The notes: a model not told the origin generated them from the sequence alone. 5,183 nt of DNA from Pseudomonadota bacterium (GCA_021808055.1 JAKBCH010000100.1:1-5183); one strand, 5' to 3'; shown: positions 1 to 5,106, numbered from the stretch's first letter. Translations and numbers: made by a program.

Positions 1-1
1 G

Positions 2-331
2 GGCCTGTTCACCAACTCGCTGCCCTTCCTGCGTACACCAAAGATGGAGAACGCTCCGGCCCTGGTGCAGGGTCTGGTGATGGCCCGTGAGGAGCTGGTG
101 ATTTTGGTGCTCACCTGGGCGGCGGCTCTTGGGGTTGGCTTTGGCCACCATTGGGCAACGCTGGAAACCCGGCTGTGGGTTGCGGTGCTGTTCACCCAGT
201 CCATGCCGTATCTGGCTTCGGTCGGTACCTCCATTCTGGCCGCACTTCCGGCCAAGGTGGTGAAACCGGTGGCGGCCCCTGTGGCGAGGCAAGTCCGCGC
301 CCCGGCTTTCCACCCGGCTGCTGGTGATTAA
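2..331 (+). CDS. Membrane-bound family 2 glycosyltransferase, C-terminal fragment
   Basis: Only the last 109 codons are visible; the reading frame is open from base 2 and the gene begins outside the window. The fragment opens with a segment resembling TNSLPFLRTPK followed by ENAPALVQG and AREE, which I recognise as the cytosolic linker near the C-terminus of processive, cellulose-synthase-like GT2 enzymes of alphaproteobacteria. Two hydrophobic stretches follow, at about visible residues 32-48 and 57-82, fitting the last two transmembrane helices, then a short basic and Pro/Ala-rich tail to the TAA stop. The full protein would build or transfer a sugar polymer at the inner membrane from a nucleotide-sugar donor. 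The catalytic DxD and QxxRW motifs lie upstream and cannot be checked, so neither substrate nor gene name can be given. The internal ATG at 44 is not a credible start, because family-like sequence continues upstream of it. A strong terminator follows immediately. Confidence 0.7.
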   Translation, partial: GLFTNSLPFLRTPKMENAPALVQGLVMAREELVILVLTWAAALGVGFGHHWATLETRLWVAVLFTQSMPYLASVGTSILAALPAKVVKPVAAPVARQVRAPAFHPAAGD

Positions 332-345
332 TCAGCGAAGGTTCG

Positions 346-380
346 AAAAACCCCTCTCGGGAAACCGGGAGGGGTTTTTT
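346..380 (+). terminator. Rho-independent terminator of the glycosyltransferase gene
   Basis: A 14-bp stem pairs 347-360 with 365-378 (with one U-G wobble) around a GAAA tetraloop (361-364). The stem is capped by CCCCTCTCGG against CCGGGAGGGG and ends in six T residues (375-380). An A-run on the 5' side pairs with the T-run, so it could also work in the opposite direction. It starts 15 nt after the stop codon, so the glycosyltransferase transcript should end here and the downstream helicase needs its own promoter. Confidence 0.93.
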
Positions 381-405
381 ATTGGTTTGGCAATGGGAGT
401 CTGCA

Positions 406-618
406 ATGCATCATAAGCCTTGCGTCATCATGGCCAGACAGCGTAAGGAACGCGCGCTTGCCGCCATGGCGCGAATCAGAACATGGCGGCGCGTGCTTTA
501 CAGGGCGGGGACGCCCTTAACGGGCAGAATTGCACCGTCCTTTTCCAGTTTCGCGCATGGGATACCGGACATTGACCGCCAAGGGGTATGCTCTTGGCGG
601 CGGAGATGTTTGTTGTGA
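406..618 (+). CDS. Possible small basic ORF / leader peptide upstream of the helicase (weak)
   Basis: Seventy codons from ATG 406. The points in favour are a good Shine-Dalgarno, GGGAG at 395-399, six bases before the ATG, and a TGA stop at 616-618 that overlaps the preferred GTG start of the helicase (615-617) as GTGA, the classic arrangement for translational coupling. Against it: the predicted peptide is arginine-rich (about 13 Arg in 70), has no fold or family I recognise, and looks like what a random frame in GC-rich DNA gives. A later ATG at 430 has no obvious SD. If real, it is either a leader peptide whose translation opens the hairpin at 576-600 or a small nucleic-acid-binding protein. 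I consider a non-coding leader more likely. Confidence 0.2.
   Translation: MHHKPCVIMARQRKERALAAMARIRTWRRVLYRAGTPLTGRIAPSFSSFAHGIPDIDRQGVCSWRRRCLL
576..600 (+). promoter_or_regulatory. Perfect 8-bp hairpin beside the helicase ribosome binding site
   Basis: CCGCCAAG at 576-583 is the exact reverse complement of CTTGGCGG at 593-600, separated by a 9-nt loop. The stem ends two bases before the GGAG (602-605) that I use as the Shine-Dalgarno of the helicase, so a folded stem could hinder ribosome binding. There is no T-run, so it is not a terminator. A regulatory role is inference; DEAD-box helicase genes in other bacteria often have structured leaders through which they are autoregulated or cold-induced. 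Confidence 0.45.
602..605 (+). promoter_or_regulatory. Shine-Dalgarno deciding the GTG start of rhlE
   Basis: GGAG lies nine bases before the GTG at 615. The two upstream in-frame ATG codons fit worse: ATG 588 has AAGGGG only one base away and sits in the loop of a hairpin, and ATG 606 abuts this GGAG with no spacer. Starting at 615 also gives the usual short N-terminus of the family, MSDLTFENFGF. Confidence 0.6.
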
Positions 619-1853
619 GTGATTTGACGTTTGAGAATTTTGGTTTTGCCTCCACCATCGTAGGCGCGCTGAAGGCCGCCGGGTTTGTAAAGCCCACCCC
701 AATTCAGGAAAGAGCCATCCCGCACGGCCTTCAGGGCAAGGATGTTCTGGGCATCGCCCAAACCGGTACGGGCAAAACCGCTGCATTCTCCCTGCCCATG
801 CTGCAAGCCTTCGCGACCGAGAAGCTGCATAGCCGCCGCTTTTCCACTCGCGCCCTGGTGCTGGCCCCCACGCGTGAGCTGGCGGTGCAGATTGAGCAGG
901 AGATTAAGAAATTCGGCGCCGGGCTTGGCCTGCGAACAGTGCTGGTGGTGGGCGGTGTGAGCCGTTACAGCCAGGTGCAACGCATGATGCGCGGAGCCGA
1001 CATTGTGGTGGGCTGCCCTGGCCGCGTGGTGGATTTGATGAACACCCGCGAGCTGATTATCGACCAGTGTCAGTTTTTCGTGCTGGACGAAGCTGACCGT
1101 ATGCTGGACCTTGGCTTCATGCCGGACATTCGCAAGGTGGTGAACGCACTGCCTGCTCGCCGCCAGTCGGCTTTGTTCTCCGCCACCATGCCTGCGGAAA
1201 TCGCCAAGCTCGCCAACGGTCTGCTGCGCGATCCAATTCGGGTGGAGATCGAGACCGTTGCCTCCACGCCACGCAAGATCGACCAGAGCGTCTATTTCGC
1301 TGAAGGCCCGGAAAAGCGGAACCTGCTGGTGAAGTTGCTGCACCAGCCTGAATTTGCCAGAACCATCGTGTTCACCCGCACCAAACGCGGGGCAGACCGC
1401 GTGGCGATGATGCTGAACGGCTCCAAAATCTCCGCCGCGGCGTTGCATGGCAATCTCAGCCAGAACCAGCGCCAGCGGGCGCTGGATGCGTTCAAGGCCG
1501 GTGAGGTTCGCGCCTTGGTGGCAACCGACATCGCCGCCCGCGGGATCGACGTGAATGCCGTCTCTCACGTTATCAATTTCGAGCTGCCGAACGAGCCTGA
1601 GAGCTACGTGCACCGCATTGGCCGCACGGCGCGCAACGGCGCGGATGGCATGGCCGTGGCGTTCTGCGATGCGACGGAGCTGCCCTACCTGAACCAGATC
1701 GAGAAGCTGACCGGCGTTAAGATGAATGTAGCCGGCGGCGAGCGGCCAAGGCAGGCCATGCCAGTGAAAAAACCGGCGCGTCACCCGGATATGCAGGTTC
1801 GCAAGGTCAAGCCCCAGCGCCCGCAATATCAGGAAAGGCGAAAAGTTGCGTAA
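615..1853 (+). CDS. rhlE: DEAD-box ATP-dependent RNA helicase, RhlE type
   Basis: A 412-residue cytoplasmic helicase that unwinds short RNA duplexes using ATP, with roles in ribosome assembly and RNA turnover. All family motifs are present in order: F9 and the Q motif ending PTPIQ (27-31), Walker A AQTGTGKT (48-55), PTREL (85-89), GG (113-114), a PGR motif as CPGR (134-137) where TPGR is usual, DEAD (158-161), SAT (189-191), TIVFTRTK (250-257), ATDIAARGID (303-312) and HRIGRTAR (333-340). After the second RecA domain comes a tail of roughly 40 residues rich in Lys, Arg and Pro, as RhlE proteins carry for RNA binding. There is no DbpA- or CsdA-type C-terminal RNA-binding domain, which together with the length points to RhlE; the paralogue name is inferred from these features only. 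I start at GTG 615 for the reasons given at 602-605; ATG 588 would add nine residues. The gene is probably monocistronic, since a terminator precedes it and mtnP follows after 75 nt of non-coding DNA. The Thr-to-Cys change in CPGR looks tolerable. Confidence 0.95.
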   Translation: MSDLTFENFGFASTIVGALKAAGFVKPTPIQERAIPHGLQGKDVLGIAQTGTGKTAAFSLPMLQAFATEKLHSRRFSTRALVLAPTRELAVQIEQEIKKFGAGLGLRTVLVVGGVSRYSQVQRMMRGADIVVGCPGRVVDLMNTRELIIDQCQFFVLDEADRMLDLGFMPDIRKVVNALPARRQSALFSATMPAEIAKLANGLLRDPIRVEIETVASTPRKIDQSVYFAEGPEKRNLLVKLLHQPEFARTIVFTRTKRGADRVAMMLNGSKISAAALHGNLSQNQRQRALDAFKAGEVRALVATDIAARGIDVNAVSHVINFELPNEPESYVHRIGRTARNGADGMAVAFCDATELPYLNQIEKLTGVKMNVAGGERPRQAMPVKKPARHPDMQVRKVKPQRPQYQERRKVA

Positions 1854-1875
1854 AGCATGATTTCGATCATAGAAT
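1846..1875 (+). promoter_or_regulatory. Candidate promoter for mtnP (weak)
   Basis: TTGCGT (1846-1851) and TAGAAT (1870-1875) are spaced by 18 bp; the -10 matches the consensus at five of six bases, the -35 at only three. It overlaps the last codons of the helicase. Another -10-like CATAAT lies at 1891-1896 but has no good -35. No clear terminator separates the helicase from mtnP (only a 5-bp ATGAT/ATCAT stem with a TTCG loop at 1857-1870), so read-through from the helicase is also possible. Confidence 0.25.
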
Positions 1876-1923
1876 CCCTAAGTGTTGCTTCATAATAAAA
1901 GGTGGCACTTACCTTTGGGGGAT
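1874..1923 (+). promoter_or_regulatory. Possible structured leader of mtnP with competing hairpins
   Basis: Two exclusive foldings are visible. In the first, TAAGTG (1879-1884) pairs with CACTTA (1906-1911), and the flanking ATCCC (1874-1878) pairs with GGGAT (1919-1923), which covers the Shine-Dalgarno GGGGGA (1917-1922) of mtnP. In the second, AAAGGT (1898-1903) pairs with ACCTTT (1911-1916), leaving the Shine-Dalgarno free. The pairing is short and partly AT-rich, so it may be chance. It also needs transcription to begin upstream of 1874, which the candidate -10 at 1870-1875 would not allow. It does not match a SAM riboswitch consensus as I remember it. Confidence 0.25.
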
Positions 1924-1928
1924 ATAGG

Positions 1929-2813
1929 ATGAGCGAAACAAAAAAACCCGTCATCGGCATCATCGGCGGCTCGGGCTTGTATAATTTAGACTGCCTGACA
2001 AATACGCAGTGGGCAAAAGTTGAAACCCCTTGGGGCGCCCCGTCGGACGAGTTTTTTCTGGGCGATTATGAGGGGTTAAGGGTGGTGTTTTTGCCCCGCC
2101 ATGGGCGCGGGCATAGAAACTCTCCTGCGTCGCTTAACTATCGCGCCAATATCGATGGCATGAAGCGGCTGGGGGTTACGGATATTATCTCCCTCTCCGC
2201 GGTGGGGTCCTTAAAAGAGGAGCTGGCGCCGGGTCATTTCGTGATCGTTGATCAGTTTATCGACCAGACCTACGCTCGCGAGAAAAGCTTTTTCGGCCCC
2301 GGCTGTGTCGCGCATGTTTCGATGGCGCACCCAGTTTGCGGGCGCTTGGGCGATGCGCTGGAGGAAAGTATGAAGGCATTGAGCCTGCCCTATACGCGCG
2401 GCGGCACCTATCTGGTGATGGAAGGCCCGCAGTTTTCGACGTTGGCGGAAAGCAATCTGTACCGCAGCTGGGGGTGCTCAGTGATCGGCATGACCAACAT
2501 GCCGGAAGCCAAGCTCGCCCGCGAGGCGGAAATTGATTACGCCACCGTGGCGATGGTGACCGATTATGATTGCTGGCACGAGGACCATGACGCGGTCAGC
2601 GTGGAGCAGGTGGTGAAAGTGCTGGCGAGCAACGCCGAGAATGCCCGCAGCCTGGTGAAAAACCTGCTGCCACGTATTTCTGCGCCGCGCTCCGCCTGCC
2701 CTTATGGCTGCGACACGGCTCTTACCAACACGATGATTACGTCCAAGGAAGCGCTGGTTCCTGAAATGCTCCATAAACTCGGGGCGGTCGCCGGGCGGAT
2801 TCTGAAAGCTTAA
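1929..2813 (+). CDS. mtnP: S-methyl-5'-thioadenosine phosphorylase
   Basis: A 294-residue cytosolic enzyme that cleaves methylthioadenosine with phosphate into adenine and 5-methylthioribose-1-phosphate, the entry to methionine salvage and a route for clearing the by-product of polyamine and homoserine-lactone synthesis. It belongs to the trimeric PNP/MTAP family. Visible marks are the N-terminal GIIGGSGLY phosphate loop (10-18), PRHGRGH (56-62), the YRANI (71-75) and SAVGSL (90-95) stretches, GTYLVMEGPQFST (159-171), GMTNMPEAKLAREAE (187-201) and VTDYDCW (210-216). Asp212 and Asp214 are the residues that in this family favour 6-aminopurines, where purine nucleoside phosphorylases for 6-oxopurines have Asn; this supports MTAP over PNP. 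Length is normal. The start is ATG 1929, with GGGGGA (1917-1922) six bases upstream and the typical MSETKKPVIGIIGGSG beginning; a GTG at 1902 would add nine unlikely residues. The next gene begins 5 nt after its stop. Confidence 0.96.
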   Translation: MSETKKPVIGIIGGSGLYNLDCLTNTQWAKVETPWGAPSDEFFLGDYEGLRVVFLPRHGRGHRNSPASLNYRANIDGMKRLGVTDIISLSAVGSLKEELAPGHFVIVDQFIDQTYAREKSFFGPGCVAHVSMAHPVCGRLGDALEESMKALSLPYTRGGTYLVMEGPQFSTLAESNLYRSWGCSVIGMTNMPEAKLAREAEIDYATVAMVTDYDCWHEDHDAVSVEQVVKVLASNAENARSLVKNLLPRISAPRSACPYGCDTALTNTMITSKEALVPEMLHKLGAVAGRILKA

Positions 2814-2818
2814 GCTAA

Positions 2819-3553
2819 ATGTGTGGGTTTTGTGACGGCGGGAGCATCTCCCGCCGTCAATTTATGTATGGCGGGTTGGCGGCACCGCTATCGATAGGGG
2901 TGGTACGCAAAGACGGGCTGGTGGAACCGGCGCTGCGCCTGCAACCCCAAACCGGGCCGCGCCGTGTCGCTGTAACGCTGGATGCCTGCCCCGGCCATTT
3001 TGACCCCCGCATCGCCAATTTGCTGGTGGAACGCAACATTCCCGCCACGATCTTCATCACCGAAATGTGGATGCGCATGAATCCGGTTGGTCTGGCGTTC
3101 TTTCTCAAACATCCGCAAATCTTCACGCTGGAAAATCATGGCGCGCGGCATTTGCCGCCGGTGCTGGGGGCGCAGCGCGTTTACGGGCTGGAGGTGGCGG
3201 GAAGCTGGCCGGCCATTGTCTCGGAGATCGCTGGCGGGGCGGCGGCTGTGTACAGGGTCACGGGTCGGCACCCGGTTTGGTACCGAGGGGCTGCCGGGCT
3301 TTATACGCCATCGGTCATCCCGCAAATTGAGGCGCTGGGCGTGCGCGTGGCGGGCTACTCCCTGATCTCGGATGCTGGCGCCTCGCTCCCGGCGGAAATA
3401 GTCGCTGCCCGGATCAAGGCGGCGCGGGATGGCGATGTTATCGAAGGGCATATCAACCAGCCGAAACGGTCCAGCGGGGCTGGCATTGCTGCCGGTCTGG
3501 CGGTCCTGCAAGACGCTGGCGTGCAATTTGTGCGGTTGGATGAAATGGGCTGA
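2819..3553 (+). CDS. Polysaccharide deacetylase (NodB-like, CE4 superfamily), putative Tat substrate
   Basis: A 244-residue protein with a NodB-type fold, expected to remove acetyl groups from a glycan in the periplasm or outside the cell. Visible motifs: VTLDACPG (52-59) in the place of the usual TFDDGP, so the first Asp (Asp55) is kept and the second is Ala56; NHGARH (106-111) for the metal-binding H-x-x-x-H pair His107 and His111; WYRGAAGLY (154-162) for the Arg motif; DAGA (185-188); and GDVIEGHINQP (205-215) with His211 for the last catalytic His. I recall the TLDAC variant as a recognised branch of the family, but its substrate is unknown to me. The N-terminus reads SISRRQFMYGG (9-19), a twin-arginine-like signal, then a short hydrophobic stretch without a clear cleavage site. 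It starts 5 nt after mtnP with a poor SD, suggesting translational coupling. ATG 2864 is an alternative start but would remove the twin arginines and has no SD. No terminator is seen after it. Confidence 0.85.
   Translation: MCGFCDGGSISRRQFMYGGLAAPLSIGVVRKDGLVEPALRLQPQTGPRRVAVTLDACPGHFDPRIANLLVERNIPATIFITEMWMRMNPVGLAFFLKHPQIFTLENHGARHLPPVLGAQRVYGLEVAGSWPAIVSEIAGGAAAVYRVTGRHPVWYRGAAGLYTPSVIPQIEALGVRVAGYSLISDAGASLPAEIVAARIKAARDGDVIEGHINQPKRSSGAGIAAGLAVLQDAGVQFVRLDEMG
2833..2859 (+). terminator. Perfect 12-bp inverted repeat just after mtnP: terminator-like, inside the next ORF
   Basis: TGACGGCGGGAG (2833-2844) and CTCCCGCCGTCA (2848-2859) are exact reverse complements around a 3-nt CAT loop, 19 nt after the mtnP stop. 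The stem is GC-rich enough to terminate or stall transcription, but the following sequence (ATTTATGTATGG) is only moderately U-rich, so efficiency is doubtful. It also lies inside codons 5-14 of the deacetylase, and its 3' arm encodes most of the SRRQ of the Tat-like motif. It could therefore be an attenuator that lowers deacetylase expression relative to mtnP. The structure is certain; its role is not. Confidence 0.5.
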
Positions 3554-3570
3554 GGCAGTAAGCGCCACAA

Positions 3571-3720
3571 TCCTTGATTGCAAAAATAAGATTGAAAACT
3601 ATTTTTTGATCAAATTACAAGATTTTAATAATTCGATACCGTATCAATGTTTAAAATTCAAAATATTAAGTATTTTATTCATTTTTTCTGGTTAATGTAT
3701 CGTTAGTCAAAAATAGATAC
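3571..3720 (+). other. AT-rich intergenic stretch upstream of the Hint gene
   Basis: By hand count about 118 of these 150 bases are A or T (79%), against GC-rich genes on both sides. Short open frames exist but none has an SD and a plausible protein. Promoter-like pieces are numerous, for example TTGAAA (3592-3597) 17 bp before TTACAA (3615-3620), and TTGATC (3606-3611) 15 bp before AATAAT (3627-3632), but low complexity makes any one call unsafe. GATAC and its complement GTATC occur four times between 3635 and 3720, in two inverted pairs. This is most likely the promoter and leader region of the Hint gene, perhaps bound by an AT-preferring nucleoid protein; that is inference. Confidence 0.6.
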
Positions 3721-3747
3721 ACCTCTTGCAATTGTTAGCGAGGTGTA
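3696..3747 (+). promoter_or_regulatory. Leader hairpins that mask or expose the Shine-Dalgarno of the Hint gene
   Basis: TACACCTC (3718-3725) and GAGGTGTA (3740-3747) are exact reverse complements with a 14-nt loop. The 3' arm contains GAGG (3740-3743), the only good Shine-Dalgarno for ATG 3751 (seven bases spacing), so folding would block initiation. A second perfect stem, TGTATC (3696-3701) with GATACA (3716-3721), shares bases 3718-3721 with the first, so the two cannot form fully together; forming the upstream stem would weaken the masking one. This resembles a translational switch or thermometer, but no ligand, protein or temperature response can be read from sequence. Confidence 0.5.
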
Positions 3748-3750
3748 ACC

Positions 3751-4836
3751 ATGAGCGATCAAAATAACCCCAATCAATTTCCCGGCGACGACTGGCAGGA
3801 TGGCGGTGCAGGCAAAGATGATAACGGCCAGGGCTGGGGAAACGGTCCGGATGGGGATGATGGCCAGCACCCCGGTAATCCCAGTGAGGTGCTTTATGCC
3901 TATAATATCAGCCCATTAGGTGGCCATCCGGGAGCGGATGCCAACGATTATGTAATTACCAGCCCGTTCGCCATCCGCCCGCAAACGGTCGTCTCGTCCA
4001 ACAGCTCGCCAGTGCTTTCCGGCGGCGAGCATTTCACAATCGTCGGGCAGAACGATCTGCAAACCTATATCGGCACCGCGACGGATGAAAAAACCGGCAC
4101 CGTGCTGGGTTTCATTTTTAAAGATTCGACAACTGGAAATTACTTTCTGTTCTCTAAAAATCCGTCCCTCTGGTCTGGCACACAGCTCGACCTGCAGGCC
4201 TCCACCGGCCCCAACGACCCGCATAACGCCAATTGGAACCTGCAAAACGGCACCCCGGCTTCCTATTGCTTCCTGGCGGGCACGGCAGTGATGACGCCTG
4301 ACGGCGAGGTTGCGGTGGAAAGCTTAAAGACCGGCGATATGGTGGCGCTGGCCGATGGCCGCGTTGCCCCCATCAATTGGCTTGGCGTACAAACCATTTC
4401 CACCCGCTTTGCGGACCCTTTGCGGGTTATGCCGGTACGAATTGCGGCTGGCGCGTTGGCCGATGGTTTGCCGAAGCGTGACCTGCTGCTCTCGCCTGAC
4501 CACGCCATTCTGCTGGAGGGGCGGCTGGTGCAAGCTGGCGCCATGGTGAACGGGCTTTCGGTTACGCGCGAAAGCACCATGCCCGAGATCTTCCGATATT
4601 ATCATGTTGAGGTGGCTGACCATTCCTGCATCCTCGCGGAAGGCGTGGCGGCGGAAACCTTTGTTGATAATGTCAGCCGGATGGCGTTCGATAACTGGCA
4701 GGAGCGTGAAGCGCCACCGACCATCGTGGAAATGAGCCTGCCACGTGTGAAATCCGCTCGCCAGTTGCCTGTGGCTATGCGGGAGGGCTTGGCGCAGCGT
4801 GCAGCGAAGCTCAGCCAGGCCAGCGCGGCAGCATAA
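3751..4836 (+). CDS. Hint-domain (Hedgehog/intein-type, Hint_2-like) protein
   Basis: A 361-residue protein of unknown role in three parts. Residues 1-45 are low-complexity, rich in Asp, Gly, Asn and Gln, and probably disordered. Residues 46-170 form a beta-rich region (Thr, Ser, Gly and aromatics, no membrane segment) that I do not recognise. Residues 173-310 are a Hint module: CFLAGTAVMTPDG (173-185) with Cys173 as the likely nucleophile for the N-S acyl shift, VESLKTGDMV (189-198), INWLG (208-212), LLLSPDHAILLEG (245-257) with His251, and YYHVEVADH (283-291) to AETFVDN (301-307). About 50 further residues follow, ending in an Ala-rich helix-prone tail. There is no His-Asn plus Cys/Ser/Thr splice junction, so cleavage or ester formation is more plausible than splicing. 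No Sec or Tat signal is visible; many relatives occur in secreted or surface proteins, but an export route is not shown here. The start is ATG 3751, with GAGG at 3740-3743. It is probably monocistronic, with its own AT-rich upstream region and terminator. Confidence 0.85.
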   Translation: MSDQNNPNQFPGDDWQDGGAGKDDNGQGWGNGPDGDDGQHPGNPSEVLYAYNISPLGGHPGADANDYVITSPFAIRPQTVVSSNSSPVLSGGEHFTIVGQNDLQTYIGTATDEKTGTVLGFIFKDSTTGNYFLFSKNPSLWSGTQLDLQASTGPNDPHNANWNLQNGTPASYCFLAGTAVMTPDGEVAVESLKTGDMVALADGRVAPINWLGVQTISTRFADPLRVMPVRIAAGALADGLPKRDLLLSPDHAILLEGRLVQAGAMVNGLSVTRESTMPEIFRYYHVEVADHSCILAEGVAAETFVDNVSRMAFDNWQEREAPPTIVEMSLPRVKSARQLPVAMREGLAQRAAKLSQASAAA

Positions 4837-4850
4837 TTTCCCGTATAACC

Positions 4851-4884
4851 AAAAGGCGGTTCCGCTCAGGGGCCGCTTTTTTTT
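4851..4884 (+). terminator. Rho-independent terminator of the Hint gene
   Basis: A 13-bp stem pairs 4851-4863 with 4869-4881 (three G-U wobbles) around the loop GCTCA (4864-4868), with eight consecutive T residues at 4877-4884. It begins 14 nt after the stop codon and isolates the Hint gene from the tRNAs. Confidence 0.92.
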
Positions 4885-4942
4885 AGCCGCCGCGCGGCAC
4901 CCCAAATGCCGTATGTTTTCTGGCCAGAGGCTCTTGCAGGCG

Positions 4943-4973
4943 TGGCAACAACAGGCTACCAACCCGCCATAAT
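4943..4973 (+). promoter_or_regulatory. Candidate promoter of the tRNA pair
   Basis: CATAAT at 4968-4973 matches the -10 consensus at five of six bases and lies 10 nt before the tRNA-Thr start, a usual distance for a short tRNA leader. The best -35 is TGGCAA (4943-4948) at a long 19-bp spacing. A terminator directly upstream means that the tRNAs need a local promoter. Confidence 0.4.
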
Positions 4974-4983
4974 CGTCGGTTTC

Positions 4984-5058
4984 GCTGTCATAGCTCAGGG
5001 GTAGAGCACTTCATTGGTAATGAAGAGGTCCTGGGTTCAATTCCCAGTGACAGCACCA
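4984..5058 (+). tRNA. tRNA-Thr (anticodon GGT)
   Basis: 75 nt including an encoded CCA. The acceptor arms GCTGTCA (4984-4990) and TGACAGC (5048-5054) pair perfectly, with discriminator A5055 and CCA at 5056-5058. The D arm is GCTC/GAGC. The anticodon stem CTTCA/TGAAG (5009-5013, 5021-5025) encloses TTGGTAA with anticodon GGT at 5016-5018, reading ACC and ACU. The T arm is CTGGG/CCCAG around TTCAATT. Confidence 0.97.
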
Positions 5059-5106
5059 GCGAGCTTGCAACGGGTTGGCTAATGCTTTAGGCAGCCCCGA
5101 CCAAGG

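Noticed and set aside
503..516. Small hairpin GGGCG/CGCCC with a GGGA loop
   Set aside because: Only 5 bp, with no T-run and no start codon close by; expected by chance in GC-rich DNA.
498..1826. A 442-codon open frame on the minus strand across the helicase gene
   Set aside because: It is antisense to a complete DEAD-box helicase with every motif. The predicted protein is His/Gln/Arg-rich and resembles no family; long antisense frames are common in GC-rich coding DNA.
1879..1916. An H-type pseudoknot (SAM-II-like) before mtnP
   Set aside because: The two helices would share base 1911 and leave no linker to cross a 6-bp stem, so they are sterically exclusive rather than a pseudoknot. The sequence does not resemble the SAM-II core as I remember it.
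2888..3583. A 231-codon minus-strand frame across the deacetylase
   Set aside because: It is a shadow of the NodB-like gene, with Arg/His/Pro-rich composition and no family resemblance.
3429..3695. An 88-codon plus-strand frame running from the deacetylase into the AT-rich region
   Set aside because: The first half is out of frame within the deacetylase, the second half is low-complexity AT-rich translation, and there is no SD.
4324..4962. A 212-codon minus-strand frame across the Hint gene and its terminator
   Set aside because: It runs through a strong terminator and opposite a well-supported Hint domain, and its composition is that of a reverse-complement artefact.
4885..4967. Intergenic stretch with the palindrome GCCGCGCGGC (4889-4898)
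   Set aside because: The palindrome is short and GC-only; nothing else in the stretch suggests a gene, attachment site or repeat apart from the tRNA promoter candidate.
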